The position numbers were made by a program, and so were the translations under genes. 43,549 nt of DNA, taken from the IMG/VR virus record IMGVR_UViG_3300027868_000427, positions 1-43,549 of that record. One strand, given 5' to 3'. How positions within the stretch are numbered: position 1 is the first letter of the stretch; every line of letters starts with the position of its first letter. Positions 6,128 through 14,218 of the stretch are shown piece by piece. The notes beneath the pieces were generated by a model. It worked only from the letters and a program-made list of their open reading frames with translations. It had not been told where the DNA came from and searched no databases. The DNA comes from a virus.

Positions 6128-6405
6128 ATGATCCATTAGTAATGTTTTTTGGAGCAATGATGTCTTTAAGCTTTGCTATTTGTTTTGCTCCACAAGTTTA
6201 CAAAATTTATAAAAATAAAAGTTCAAAAAATGTTTCCTGTGCAATGTGTGTTTTACAAATAGCAGGTAACGTTGGCGGTTTGGGATTAGCATTTTCACAA
6301 GAATCCGATTTTTGGTTTAAAATAAATTACGGTTTTGGGTTAACTATGTCTCTCGCATTGACTTACTTTTGGTGGTCTTATCGTATAAATACTAGATATG
6401 CCTAG
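6124..6405 (+). CDS. PQ-loop / SemiSWEET-like membrane protein
   Basis: A 93-aa protein with three predicted transmembrane helices (about 6-24, 38-58 and 65-86). It carries the PQ-loop motif FAPQVYKIYKNKSSKNVS at residues 21-38, the signature of SemiSWEET/PQ-loop transporters. Those proteins work as dimers of three-helix units and move small sugars across the inner membrane. The length matches bacterial SemiSWEETs (about 90 aa). It overlaps the genes on both sides (ATGA with the deaminase; 8 bp with the next). Transport of a sugar during infection is inference; a lysis role is a less likely alternative. Confidence 0.75.
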   Translation: MNDPLVMFFGAMMSLSFAICFAPQVYKIYKNKSSKNVSCAMCVLQIAGNVGGLGLAFSQESDFWFKINYGFGLTMSLALTYFWWSYRINTRYA

Positions 6406-6691
6406 TATACAACAAAAAGTATCCTTTAATAATCTAGATACTTTTTTAAAATTAGCTCCAATTATAGGTTTAGCGATTTTAGCTTATTTACAAACACTTT
6501 TTCCATCAAAAGAGGACTTTTCAAAGATTCATGATACAATGCATGATGTAGAAAAACAAGTTATTATTCTTACAGCTATGCAAAATACTGTAAATCAAAA
6601 CGCGAGGAATATTTCTGATATACAAAAAGCAATAACACAGATACAAATCGACATGGTGAAAATACAAAATAATTCATCATTAAACCCTTGA
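6398..6691 (+). CDS. Small membrane protein with coiled coil, 97 aa
   Basis: One hydrophobic helix around residues 17-34 (LAPIIGLAILAYLQTLF) is followed by a long polar helical region (about 37-92) with heptad-like Ile/Val/Met spacing. This suggests a membrane-anchored coiled coil. The architecture could suit a holin/antiholin or spanin-like component, or an accessory subunit for the overlapping PQ-loop protein. No family signature supports any of these. Its stop codon lies within the -35 box of the next promoter. Confidence 0.6.
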   Translation: MPSIQQKVSFNNLDTFLKLAPIIGLAILAYLQTLFPSKEDFSKIHDTMHDVEKQVIILTAMQNTVNQNARNISDIQKAITQIQIDMVKIQNNSSLNP

Positions 6692-6715
6692 TCTCTTATT
6701 AGTTTAATTTAATAT
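6688..6715 (+). promoter_or_regulatory. Sigma70-like promoter, leaderless geometry
   Basis: TTGATC, N16, TAATAT (6710-6715), N6, then the ATG at 6722. The TTGA also contains the stop codon of the preceding gene. Confidence 0.7.
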
Positions 6716-6721
6716 AGAGAC

Positions 6722-6862
6722 ATGGCGAAAAATAGTTGTTCAACAAAAATAACATTCGGAAAACCCCCAAAAAAGAGAAAAGGTCAAGTTTCTAAAAATT
6801 GGTCACCTAATAAGAAATCAAAACTTTATAAAAAGCCGTATAGAGGGCAAGGCAAACCATGA
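6722..6862 (+). CDS. Small very basic conserved-type protein, 46 aa
   Basis: A Lys/Arg-rich peptide (KPPKKRKGQ, then NKKSKLYKKPYRGQGKP) beginning MAKNSCSTKITFGK. Short proteins with this kind of beginning and a YRGQG ending recur in T4-like marine phages without known function. The charge suggests nucleic-acid binding. The ATG is set by its promoter, and it overlaps the following gene by ATGA. Confidence 0.65.
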   Translation: MAKNSCSTKITFGKPPKKRKGQVSKNWSPNKKSKLYKKPYRGQGKP

Positions 6863-7644
6863 GTGATTTTTGTGTAGAGACCACCGCTATTCATAGCGAG
6901 TGGGTTGAGGAGTATAATAAGAATTTTTCTGATCTTTCTGACAGATTAAAAAACGTTGAATTTTTCTGTGTTACTAATAAACCAGAAGATATTGTTAAAA
7001 AAGATAATATTAAAGTGGTTGATATTAAAAAGTATACAGACACTTCCTTTACAAAAAATTATAACTTAGATACCGGGTTTGCCACTATTCTACAAGCTAC
7101 AAGATATGGGTTACATGAAGCTTATGAAGCTGGTTATACAAAAGTTTTACATCTTCAAACTGATATTATGTATCATAGGGATGAAGGTGAAAAAATGAAT
7201 GAAGAAGCGTTAAGCAAACATTTTAGAAAGGGAGTGTATTTTGAACTTGGTGGTAATCTTTTAAATCTTCTATACGCAACAGATCGAAAAACAAAAGAAT
7301 TAGTAAACAAATTCGATCTTAAACGTAAAATGGAAAGAATTTCTGTTGGTGACGACCCCATTGTATTTTTAAAATTAAATGATAAAGATCATTTCAAACA
7401 ATTTTTAGATAATTTAGAAATTTTATGTGAAGAAACTATTAAACACGAGTCATACACAACAGGGTTATCAGTAGAGCTTGCAATTGCAATGTCTCAAACC
7501 GGAACAAAATCCTACTATAATTACCATAGTCCTGTACATTTAAATGTAGAAAGATTCTTTGATGTGGATAATGATTTTTTACATGTTAGACATTATGAAG
7601 ATAGAGACCCAGAAATGGCTAGAAATCTCGGCATTACAGTATAA
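6859..7644 (+). CDS. Putative glycosyltransferase-like protein, 261 aa
   Basis: No certain family, but the layout is GT-A-like. An N-terminal alternating beta/alpha half contains NVEFFCVTNKPEDI. Then comes a YTKVLHLQTDIMYH segment near residues 92-105, where the acidic residue would correspond to the DxD strand, and FELGGNLLNLLYAT. The second half contains VGDDPIVFLKL and a His-rich end (YHSPVHLNVERFF, then VRHYEDRD). Neighbouring genes are glycosyltransferases, which supports the reading. It could instead be a metal-dependent protein of unknown function. Confidence 0.45.
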   Translation: MSDFCVETTAIHSEWVEEYNKNFSDLSDRLKNVEFFCVTNKPEDIVKKDNIKVVDIKKYTDTSFTKNYNLDTGFATILQATRYGLHEAYEAGYTKVLHLQTDIMYHRDEGEKMNEEALSKHFRKGVYFELGGNLLNLLYATDRKTKELVNKFDLKRKMERISVGDDPIVFLKLNDKDHFKQFLDNLEILCEETIKHESYTTGLSVELAIAMSQTGTKSYYNYHSPVHLNVERFFDVDNDFLHVRHYEDRDPEMARNLGITV

Positions 7645-7653
7645 AATATTTTA

Positions 7654-7908
7654 ATGAACAGTACTGCTGATAAATTTGTAAAGGGTATCTATTCAGAATA
7701 TGTTGGTAAACGTAGCCAGGTATTAGCTGAAATAGAGGTATATCTTAACTCCCCAGTCGGGGTAGGAGAACATAGTAAAATTTCGGTTGAAATTAAAAAC
7801 AGATTAGAAGAATTGGCTCAAGTGGATGACGTTGTTAACACAATTGAAAAACATTTTGATGTCAAGCCAACTATTCCAGAGCTAAACGAAGATCAAACTG
7901 GTGAATAA
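7654..7908 (+). CDS. Conserved-type hypothetical protein, 84 aa
   Basis: A largely helical, acidic small protein. The segment YVGKRSQVLAEIEVYLNSPV followed by GVGEHSKI is the kind of motif seen in short uncharacterised proteins of T4-like marine phages. No enzymatic motif or membrane segment is visible. It starts 9 bp after the preceding gene and its stop overlaps the start of the following glycosyltransferase by one base, so it is in the same operon. Confidence 0.6.
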   Translation: MNSTADKFVKGIYSEYVGKRSQVLAEIEVYLNSPVGVGEHSKISVEIKNRLEELAQVDDVVNTIEKHFDVKPTIPELNEDQTGE

Positions 7909-8594
7909 TGGAAACGATTATCGTATCTACAACAGCTAAAGATTATTTTACAGATACAGATCTGTATCAAAGTTTACTTCTTCACGATTGTCACGCCAAT
8001 AAAGACAGTGGTCATCGTCTTGATTTTTTAGATATTAAAGATCAAAATAAAGAAGGATTAACAAAAGTTTACAATAATTTTTTAGACAAATACCAAGATA
8101 AAGATACGATAATATTTGTTCATGATGATATAACAATTGATTCTGTCAATTTTCTAGAAACAGTGAACTCCTTTTTGCATGAAAAGGAGTTTGCTGTTGC
8201 TGGGTTGGCAGGAGGAAGTAAAATACAAAAAAGAAAACCGTTTTTATGGCATTTAATAACCAAAAAAGAAACACAAAGCGGCATTGTTTTTCATCCTCAT
8301 GGGGGTTATAATTACCCTACAACATTTGGACCAACCCCAAAAGAGGTAGCCGTACTAGATGGGTGCTTTTTAGCAGTTAATGTTAAAAAGTTAAAAGAAA
8401 AGAATGTTAGATTCGACGAAAATATAAAAGGCTTTCATCAATATGATATGAAATTTTGTATTGATTGTAAAAAGGCAGGTCTAAGACTAACTACAATGCC
8501 TATAAATGTTATTCATAATTCTCCAGGACTTAGTAATGTAAAAGATAAAGGCTTTTTGGAGTGTCAAGAATATATTTTAAAATCTATTTCTTAA
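7908..8594 (+). CDS. Family 2-like glycosyltransferase
   Basis: A GT-A glycosyltransferase resembling the Glyco_tranf_2_5 (PF13712) group. IIFVHDDITID at residues 68-78 supplies the paired Asp, VLDGCFLAVNVKKL near 150 matches the 'D-G-x-F-x-x' acceptor segment, and FDENIKGFHQYDMKFCIDCKK supplies the C-terminal FH-YD motif typical of these enzymes. At 228 aa it is a single catalytic domain without membrane segments. Its 3' end overlaps the convergent baseplate gene by 11 bp, with no terminator between. Sugar donor and acceptor unknown. Confidence 0.75.
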   Translation: METIIVSTTAKDYFTDTDLYQSLLLHDCHANKDSGHRLDFLDIKDQNKEGLTKVYNNFLDKYQDKDTIIFVHDDITIDSVNFLETVNSFLHEKEFAVAGLAGGSKIQKRKPFLWHLITKKETQSGIVFHPHGGYNYPTTFGPTPKEVAVLDGCFLAVNVKKLKEKNVRFDENIKGFHQYDMKFCIDCKKAGLRLTTMPINVIHNSPGLSNVKDKGFLECQEYILKSIS

Positions 8595-10860
8595 CATTTG
8601 CAAGTGGCTTAGCAGGATTAGTAAATGGGTTTTCATTATTTTTTCCATCTATTCTAACTAACTTATTATCATCTTTCAAGTCTAAAGGCAGATTAGAAAA
8701 TTTATGAGAGTGTTGATAGGTTGCTATGCAGTTTGGAACCATAGAACCCATAACAGGGTATATACCAGAAGAAGAACCCCGTGAAATAGTAACTCTACCT
8801 ATAACTGAGGCCGCGTCTGTTGTGCCATATACCATGGTACCTTCTGTTTCTTGAATTTCTTTTGGTGCTGTTATATGATTAATTGACAGTTCACCATCAA
8901 CATGTAAGCCTCCTTTAATAATTACATTTCCATTTACACCGAAATTAGAATCAACCAATACTTGACCACCTTGTTTATTTTTAATTGTTACGATATCTGC
9001 TTCTAGACTTAATCTTTTTCCACCTGATATATTTGTTTCAAATTCAGAAGAAAGGTTTAATTGTTCTCCTGCAACATTAGTAATAGTTCCTGATATATCT
9101 ACAGAACCATATGATTTCATACTTATGCCTCCCGACCCTACAGTAACATTAAAACGATTTGCGACATTTAAAGAATAAGAACCACCCGGCATATCATCAA
9201 CATGAACATATTCAAACATTGGACTTTCTTTCATACTAACAAAAGCGCCAAGAGGGTCCAGAGCTATAGAGCTATTTGTAATTTTACCTACACTATCAAC
9301 TCTAACATTACCAAAATCGTTCATTACCAACCCTATTGTTTCGACTTTATTTTTAGTCACGTCCACAATATAGTTACCACCAAGACCCATTTTCTTCTCA
9401 ATATCAGCTAATTTTACTATTTGTTTTTTATATTCGGTTCTATATGCATCTATAGTTTTTCTTGGATCAGGTACCCATGTGCCGTCTTGGCTACTAGGAC
9501 TAAGTCCAGAACCACCACATACAGGGCATCGTTTTGTTGGTGGTATGCTTGTCTTCTTAGCACCTTTACCTACCCCTGGTGGTAATATCGATAAATCGGG
9601 TATCAACCCGGTCATTGCGGTAGTAAAATTTATCATAGCACCTATCGGATTAAATCGTGCTGCTTTATTGTTAGTTACTAAGTATTCTTTTCCTGTACTA
9701 CACACAGGACAAGGACCAAAATCACCGTCTCTTTCTTGCAAAGTCGAAGTTAATTTTAAAAATTGACCACCTTCTAATACTTCAGCTCTTTTTGTTTCGA
9801 ATAATTGTTTTATATTTGCTATAGTTGCAACTATAGCATGCCATTCTTTAAAATATTCTTCTTTAAGATTTCCTGTTTTAAAATAATAATCGCCTCTTAC
9901 AATATAATCTAAGTCTCTCTCCGTGTATATATTACGAAACCCTCTTACTGTGTCATATTGATCTTGTAAAACTAATTTTTGATCATCATGAGTAGCTAAC
10001 TCAACATTTGTTTTAAGTGCGAATTGTTTAAAAGAGCCATTGTAACCAGAAATCTTAAGACTTTCTCTATAATCAGAATTTACAAATTCTATGGTCCCTC
10101 CTTTCTGGTTTATAATATATTTGTTTTTATAGTAATCTATATCAGATTCGTTAGATGCAGATAAGCTTGTATTTTCAAAACCACCAGGGTAATCATATCC
10201 TGATTTACCACCATACATTTGATCCCAATCAAATTGACCATAACTAGCAGCAAAGTAAACAGGAAATAGAGGATCACCATCATGAAAAAATACCCATACG
10301 TGAGCACCAACAGAAGGAACAGCAAAAGCACCTTTTACTTTATTAGAATAAACACTAGGTGTATAATCAAACGAATTAATGTTTACATTGTTTACATTAT
10401 TTTCTGAACTATCAAAAGCATCATTAACTTTAAATCTGTATTTTTCATATACGTTACCTTCCTTTTCACCTATAAGATCAATATTCTGTTGCCCGGATTC
10501 TGAACTATTATCTTTATTTGTAATAGGGTCTGATTCAAACCCGCTTATACCAGAAAAACTACTATCAGATGATGAAGCATAATTTGGAAAAGCATTTAAT
10601 CTACCTGAACTCATTTCACCTGTAATAGGAGAAGCACATATACTCCATGGAAGCATCTTTTTTAGGTCTTCATATATGTTGTTTAAATCACTATCGATAT
10701 TTGCACCTAAAAATTTAAACTTTTTATCTTCTGGTATTTCATTCCAATTTTTGTATACTGTAGGAGACACATGAGGTACAAAAATTTTAACACGACCCCT
10801 ACCTAAAGGATCGTTGTTTTGAATTACTATACCTAAATAATTTCCGTAATATTCTTTCAT
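8584..10860 (-). CDS. 5: Baseplate hub / central spike protein, T4 gp5-like (no lysozyme domain)
   Basis: A structural protein of the tail baseplate hub. The N-terminus (GNYLGIVIQNNDPLGRGRVK, residues 6-25) is the OB-fold start of gp5/VgrG-type spikes, continued by GAFAVPSVGAHVWVFFHDGD near 180-200. The C-terminal third is beta-rich and repetitive (NISGGKRLSLEADIVTIKN, VNGNVIIKGGLHVDGELS), as expected for a trimeric beta-helix needle. There is no T4-type lysozyme domain in the middle. Instead there are two CPVC pairs (near residues 385 and 445, the second CPVCGGSG) that look like a split zinc site. Marine T4-like gp5 proteins also lack the lysozyme domain. It is cotranscribed with the gene just upstream (1-bp gap). 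Confidence 0.8.
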   Translation of the reverse strand: MKEYYGNYLGIVIQNNDPLGRGRVKIFVPHVSPTVYKNWNEIPEDKKFKFLGANIDSDLNNIYEDLKKMLPWSICASPITGEMSSGRLNAFPNYASSSDSSFSGISGFESDPITNKDNSSESGQQNIDLIGEKEGNVYEKYRFKVNDAFDSSENNVNNVNINSFDYTPSVYSNKVKGAFAVPSVGAHVWVFFHDGDPLFPVYFAASYGQFDWDQMYGGKSGYDYPGGFENTSLSASNESDIDYYKNKYIINQKGGTIEFVNSDYRESLKISGYNGSFKQFALKTNVELATHDDQKLVLQDQYDTVRGFRNIYTERDLDYIVRGDYYFKTGNLKEEYFKEWHAIVATIANIKQLFETKRAEVLEGGQFLKLTSTLQERDGDFGPCPVCSTGKEYLVTNNKAARFNPIGAMINFTTAMTGLIPDLSILPPGVGKGAKKTSIPPTKRCPVCGGSGLSPSSQDGTWVPDPRKTIDAYRTEYKKQIVKLADIEKKMGLGGNYIVDVTKNKVETIGLVMNDFGNVRVDSVGKITNSSIALDPLGAFVSMKESPMFEYVHVDDMPGGSYSLNVANRFNVTVGSGGISMKSYGSVDISGTITNVAGEQLNLSSEFETNISGGKRLSLEADIVTIKNKQGGQVLVDSNFGVNGNVIIKGGLHVDGELSINHITAPKEIQETEGTMVYGTTDAASVIGRVTISRGSSSGIYPVMGSMVPNCIATYQHSHKFSNLPLDLKDDNKLVRIDGKNNENPFTNPAKPLANVKK

Positions 10861-10861
10861 T

Positions 10862-11947
10862 TTAATCTGGTGTATCGGATTCTTCTGATTCGTATACTTT
10901 TCGTTCTATTGATATAATTTCATCTGGGGTTATCGAAACATCTAAATCATATGGTCCCATTACATATGGTTCTTGTCTATTTTTAAATTTTTGTTTTAAT
11001 CCGCGTTGAATGTCTTCAAATGAATTACCTTCTTTTGAAAATTTACCTGTTCTAAGCCCTACTTCTTTTACTGAAGCATCACCTAAAGCTTGTTTTGATA
11101 TTTGTACATTTGTATCTGTTAATGTTTCTATTATCCCTGGGTTTTTTCTTATATCAACTTTATCTCTTTTTGTTAAATTTATATCAGTTTCACACCCTAA
11201 GAATTTTGAAAGAGTTAATCTTCCAAGTTCTTGTTGATTATTCATATTTAAAAACTTTAAAGACAGAGCATCTTCTATACCGTTTAATGTCCCTGTAATA
11301 GTATTCTGTATATCAGATAACGTTTTTTCGAAAGCTTCGGTTATACTATCACCAATCCCCGTTAAAGGAGGTACTTTAAATTGATCTAAAGTAGGTATAC
11401 CTAAACTTACCGTAAAAACACCTAACAAATCTTTTAACTTATCTCCTATACAACCAATAATTTGAGGTAAGTTCATATCTATAGCAGAGCTTCTTTTAAC
11501 GCTAGCTAAATCAATTGGTATAGCATTACCTGCGGCATCAATAAAATTTTTAGAAGTTAACTTATCTGTGTTTAATAAATTTAATGTTTCAGTTGGAAGT
11601 TTTGCTGTATTTTGAATAGTAGTAGAAAGATTTCCTCTTAATTCTTCTACCCGCTTAAAGGGGTCTGTTATTCCAGATATCGTACTAGTAATAGAATTAG
11701 ATACACCCGAAAAAATACCTGAAGATGTATTAGTTACAACTTTTCCTAAACCTGCAAAATTACCTGTTGATAAAGCTTTAGTAAAATCAAAAGCACCACC
11801 AAGGGCACCTGTAGCTGTAGATGTAATGCCACCAATTAAATTAGTCACCCCACCTGCAGCAGACTGAAAAACTTTTTGTACACCAGCTAGAGGGTTTGTA
11901 TTCCCTAAAAATGGAATGGCCATTAAATTATTTAATTGGTAAATCAT
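10862..11947 (-). CDS. Putative baseplate/tail structural protein, 361 aa
   Basis: Unrecognised family. The N-terminal third is Gly/Ala/Thr/Ser-rich and weakly hydrophobic (SAAGGVTNLIGGITSTATG and similar), which resembles tail-associated or membrane-interacting phage proteins. The middle is helical (LPQIIGCIGDKLKDLLG) and the C-terminus is charged, ending ESEESDTPD. It sits immediately upstream of the gp5-like hub gene and is read as one unit with it, so a role in the baseplate hub or its assembly is likely by context only. Confidence 0.55.
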   Translation of the reverse strand: MIYQLNNLMAIPFLGNTNPLAGVQKVFQSAAGGVTNLIGGITSTATGALGGAFDFTKALSTGNFAGLGKVVTNTSSGIFSGVSNSITSTISGITDPFKRVEELRGNLSTTIQNTAKLPTETLNLLNTDKLTSKNFIDAAGNAIPIDLASVKRSSAIDMNLPQIIGCIGDKLKDLLGVFTVSLGIPTLDQFKVPPLTGIGDSITEAFEKTLSDIQNTITGTLNGIEDALSLKFLNMNNQQELGRLTLSKFLGCETDINLTKRDKVDIRKNPGIIETLTDTNVQISKQALGDASVKEVGLRTGKFSKEGNSFEDIQRGLKQKFKNRQEPYVMGPYDLDVSITPDEIISIERKVYESEESDTPD

Positions 11948-11957
11948 ATAAACAAGC

Positions 11958-11985
11958 TTGATATTTTAGGTATAAACATTATAAT
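11958..11985 (+). promoter_or_regulatory. Sigma70-like promoter, leaderless geometry
   Basis: TTGATA, N16, TATAAT (11980-11985), N6, then the ATG at 11992. It lies in the 44-bp divergent gap between the baseplate operon and the phosphatase/kinase/queF run. Confidence 0.75.
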
Positions 11986-11991
11986 ATTCAT

Positions 11992-12741
11992 ATGCGTTTA
12001 TGCGTTATTCCGGATCTTCATAATAGAATACAACCTGCCTGGGACATCATTAATAAAGAGGAAAGTGAAGTAGACGAGTTTGTTATGCTCGGAGACTATT
12101 TCGACCATTTTTATGATAAACCAGAAGATGTTAAAGAAACAGCAGAATTTTTAAAAGAAATACATGGTAGAGAAAATTTTAAATTTCTAATCGGTAACCA
12201 CGATTTACATTATATATTAAATCATAGATCGTGGCGATCATCTACTTGGTCAGAAGATAAATTTGATGCTGTAAATAGTGTAATCGATCAAGATATGTGG
12301 TCAGACTTTTTATGGACATATCAAATAGATAATTGGTTGTTTTCACATGCTGGTATAAACATGGAAAATTACAATTCTGATGAATTAGACAATAAACTCA
12401 ATTCACATATTGAAGATGTAATAGAAAATGATTTAGATCGATCCGAACAGTTTTCTCCTTGGGGTGAATTTTGGTTAAAATATCTGTCCAATAATATCCC
12501 TTATGCTGCTATTGATGGTAAACCACTCAATCAAATGTGTGGTCATACAGTTTTAGCTAATTGGAATATGATTCAACAAGTCGGGTATAGAATGTATTGG
12601 ATAGATACATGTACTCAACACTACGCAATAATTGATCTCGAAAAAAACACTGTTAATATCAAGAGAAGTACATATAATCATATGTATCACCCCGGTGAAA
12701 TAAAATGGCTGAACAGAATAAACCAAATCCGAAATTTATAG
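11992..12741 (+). CDS. Calcineurin-like metallophosphoesterase
   Basis: A bimetallic phosphoesterase of the PPP/Ap4A-hydrolase type. All core motifs are visible: DLH (residues 8-10), GDYFDH (34-39), GNHDLH (68-73), SHAG (118-121) and GHTV near 192. At 249 aa it is a single catalytic domain. Possible roles are protein-phosphate or dinucleotide (Ap4A) hydrolysis, or polynucleotide end repair; the motifs do not distinguish them. It leads an operon from a leaderless-type promoter and overlaps the P-loop kinase gene by 37 bp. Confidence 0.85.
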   Translation: MRLCVIPDLHNRIQPAWDIINKEESEVDEFVMLGDYFDHFYDKPEDVKETAEFLKEIHGRENFKFLIGNHDLHYILNHRSWRSSTWSEDKFDAVNSVIDQDMWSDFLWTYQIDNWLFSHAGINMENYNSDELDNKLNSHIEDVIENDLDRSEQFSPWGEFWLKYLSNNIPYAAIDGKPLNQMCGHTVLANWNMIQQVGYRMYWIDTCTQHYAIIDLEKNTVNIKRSTYNHMYHPGEIKWLNRINQIRNL

Positions 12742-13301
12742 CTTTTACAGGGCCGGGATGTTCCGGTAAAACTACTTTAATAAAGAGTTTAAACTTTAAT
12801 AAATTTTTAACTGGTGAAGTAAAAAATATTGACTCTCATACAAGAGAATTGAAAAGTAAAGGGTATCCTATTAATAACGAGGGTAGTGACGATACTCAAA
12901 TAATGATAACTTTTGGTCATTATATGAATATTAAAAATGGGTTGGGGTGTAATTGTATATTTGATAGATGTGTTTTAGATGGATTTATATATACAAAATG
13001 GTTATGTCGACTTAATCAAGTATCTCCATATGTTAAAGCGTTTGCTGAAGGAATATTTTTAGAGAATATAACTAGATATGATCATATATTCTATTGTGTT
13101 CCGGATTTTGAATATAAAAAAGATAAAGATAGGAAAGCAAATAAAAAGGATGAAGAAATGATCGGATCATTATATGATAATGAAATAAGAGTTTTAGAGA
13201 ATATATTACATATACACCACGGTAAAAATGTTATAACAAGACTTACCGGGTCAGTTAAAGAAAGAAAAAAAGTAGTTGAAAAGCAGCTGAAAAGATTATA
13301 A
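12705..13301 (+). CDS. P-loop nucleotide/nucleoside kinase-like ATPase
   Basis: A Walker A loop GPGCSGKTT (residues 16-24), a central FDRCVLDG resembling the DRxxxDG/substrate motif of thymidylate and deoxynucleoside kinases, and a basic lid-like segment (KKDKDRKANKKDEE). Size (198 aa) and layout match small phage nucleotide kinases or NadR-like AAA_28 proteins. The start lies inside the phosphoesterase gene, so the two are translationally coupled. Substrate undetermined. A TATAAT for the next gene is contained in its last codons. Confidence 0.65.
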   Translation: MAEQNKPNPKFIAFTGPGCSGKTTLIKSLNFNKFLTGEVKNIDSHTRELKSKGYPINNEGSDDTQIMITFGHYMNIKNGLGCNCIFDRCVLDGFIYTKWLCRLNQVSPYVKAFAEGIFLENITRYDHIFYCVPDFEYKKDKDRKANKKDEEMIGSLYDNEIRVLENILHIHHGKNVITRLTGSVKERKKVVEKQLKRL

Positions 13302-13302
13302 T
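13276..13302 (+). promoter_or_regulatory. Candidate promoter for queF
   Basis: TATAAT (13297-13302) lies exactly six bases before the ATG at 13309, as at the other leaderless-type promoters. The -35 is imperfect: TTGAAA at 13276 with a 15-bp spacer. It would allow queF expression independent of the upstream operon. Confidence 0.45.
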
Positions 13303-13308
13303 AATATT

Positions 13309-14217
13309 ATGGCGTTACAAGAATTAGATAATTCAAATATTGATACTCATTTAGGTCAAACAAGTTCATATACTGGTGAATATGATAAAAGTTTATTAGT
13401 AAGAGAACCAAGATCAAGTAATCGAGAATATCTCGAAATCAGTGAAGATTCATTACCGTTTCATGGTTGTGATGTTTGGAATGGTTATGAAGTATCTGCA
13501 TTAACAAACAAAGGCAAACCAGTTGCAGCAATTGCTAAAGTCATCTATCCTTGTAATAGCAAATACATTGTTGAATCTAAATCAATGAAATTATATTGGA
13601 ATAGTTTCAATATGACAAAAATGGGTGATAATGATGATGAAGTAATGAATAACATTGCAAAGAGAGCTATCGAAGACTTGGGTGAATTGTTAGAAACCGG
13701 TATTAGTGTTCAATTGTTTTTTCCAGATGAAACAGCTCATGAATTGACTATCAACTCAAAAGAGTATACTCATTTAGAATTATCTGCAAGTGAAGATATA
13801 GAGTTTGATACATATAACGAAAGTCCAGATCTTTTAGAATTTGAAGAAACGATAGACGAGGATAGTGAATTAAGGAAATTTAAGTCTAATATATTAAAAT
13901 CTAATTGCAGAGTAACATCTCAACCTGATTGGGGTGATGTTTTTATTAGTATTAAAGGCAAAAAGATACCTACTATTGACAGCTTGTTGAAGTATATTGT
14001 ATCGTTTAGAGATGAATGTCATTTTCATGAAGAGATATGTGAATGCATATATAAGAGACTTTGGGATCTTTGTTCTCCCGATGAATTGACAGTAACTTGT
14101 TTATATGTTAGACGAGGCGGTTGGGACATCAATCCACATAGAGTCTCACATGAATATCTATATAATAATCAGCTAGCTGATGTCGGTGTAATGTTTACAA
14201 AACAACCTAGACAGTAG
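13309..14217 (+). CDS. queF: NADPH-dependent 7-cyano-7-deazaguanine reductase (QueF)
   Basis: Reduces preQ0 to preQ1 in 7-deazaguanine metabolism. It is the long, two-domain (E. coli-like) form: 302 aa versus about 280. The N-terminal half contains YDKSLLVREPRSSNR and LPFHGCDVW, followed by the QueF motif VESKSMKLYWNSFN (residues 88-101). The C-terminal half carries the catalytic Cys200 in KSNCRVTSQPDWGD, the FHEEICECIY segment and YVRRGGWDINPHR. All match the E. coli enzyme closely. In a phage the product could enter tRNA queuosine or 7-deazaguanine-modified DNA. No folE, queD, queE, queC, tgt or dpdA homologue is in this window. Confidence 0.95.
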   Translation: MALQELDNSNIDTHLGQTSSYTGEYDKSLLVREPRSSNREYLEISEDSLPFHGCDVWNGYEVSALTNKGKPVAAIAKVIYPCNSKYIVESKSMKLYWNSFNMTKMGDNDDEVMNNIAKRAIEDLGELLETGISVQLFFPDETAHELTINSKEYTHLELSASEDIEFDTYNESPDLLEFEETIDEDSELRKFKSNILKSNCRVTSQPDWGDVFISIKGKKIPTIDSLLKYIVSFRDECHFHEEICECIYKRLWDLCSPDELTVTCLYVRRGGWDINPHRVSHEYLYNNQLADVGVMFTKQPRQ

Positions 14218-14218
14218 G

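Noticed and set aside
9202-9766. Plus-strand ORFs inside the gp5-like gene
   Set aside because: They lie wholly within a well-supported minus-strand structural gene, lack promoters, and have no recognisable domains.
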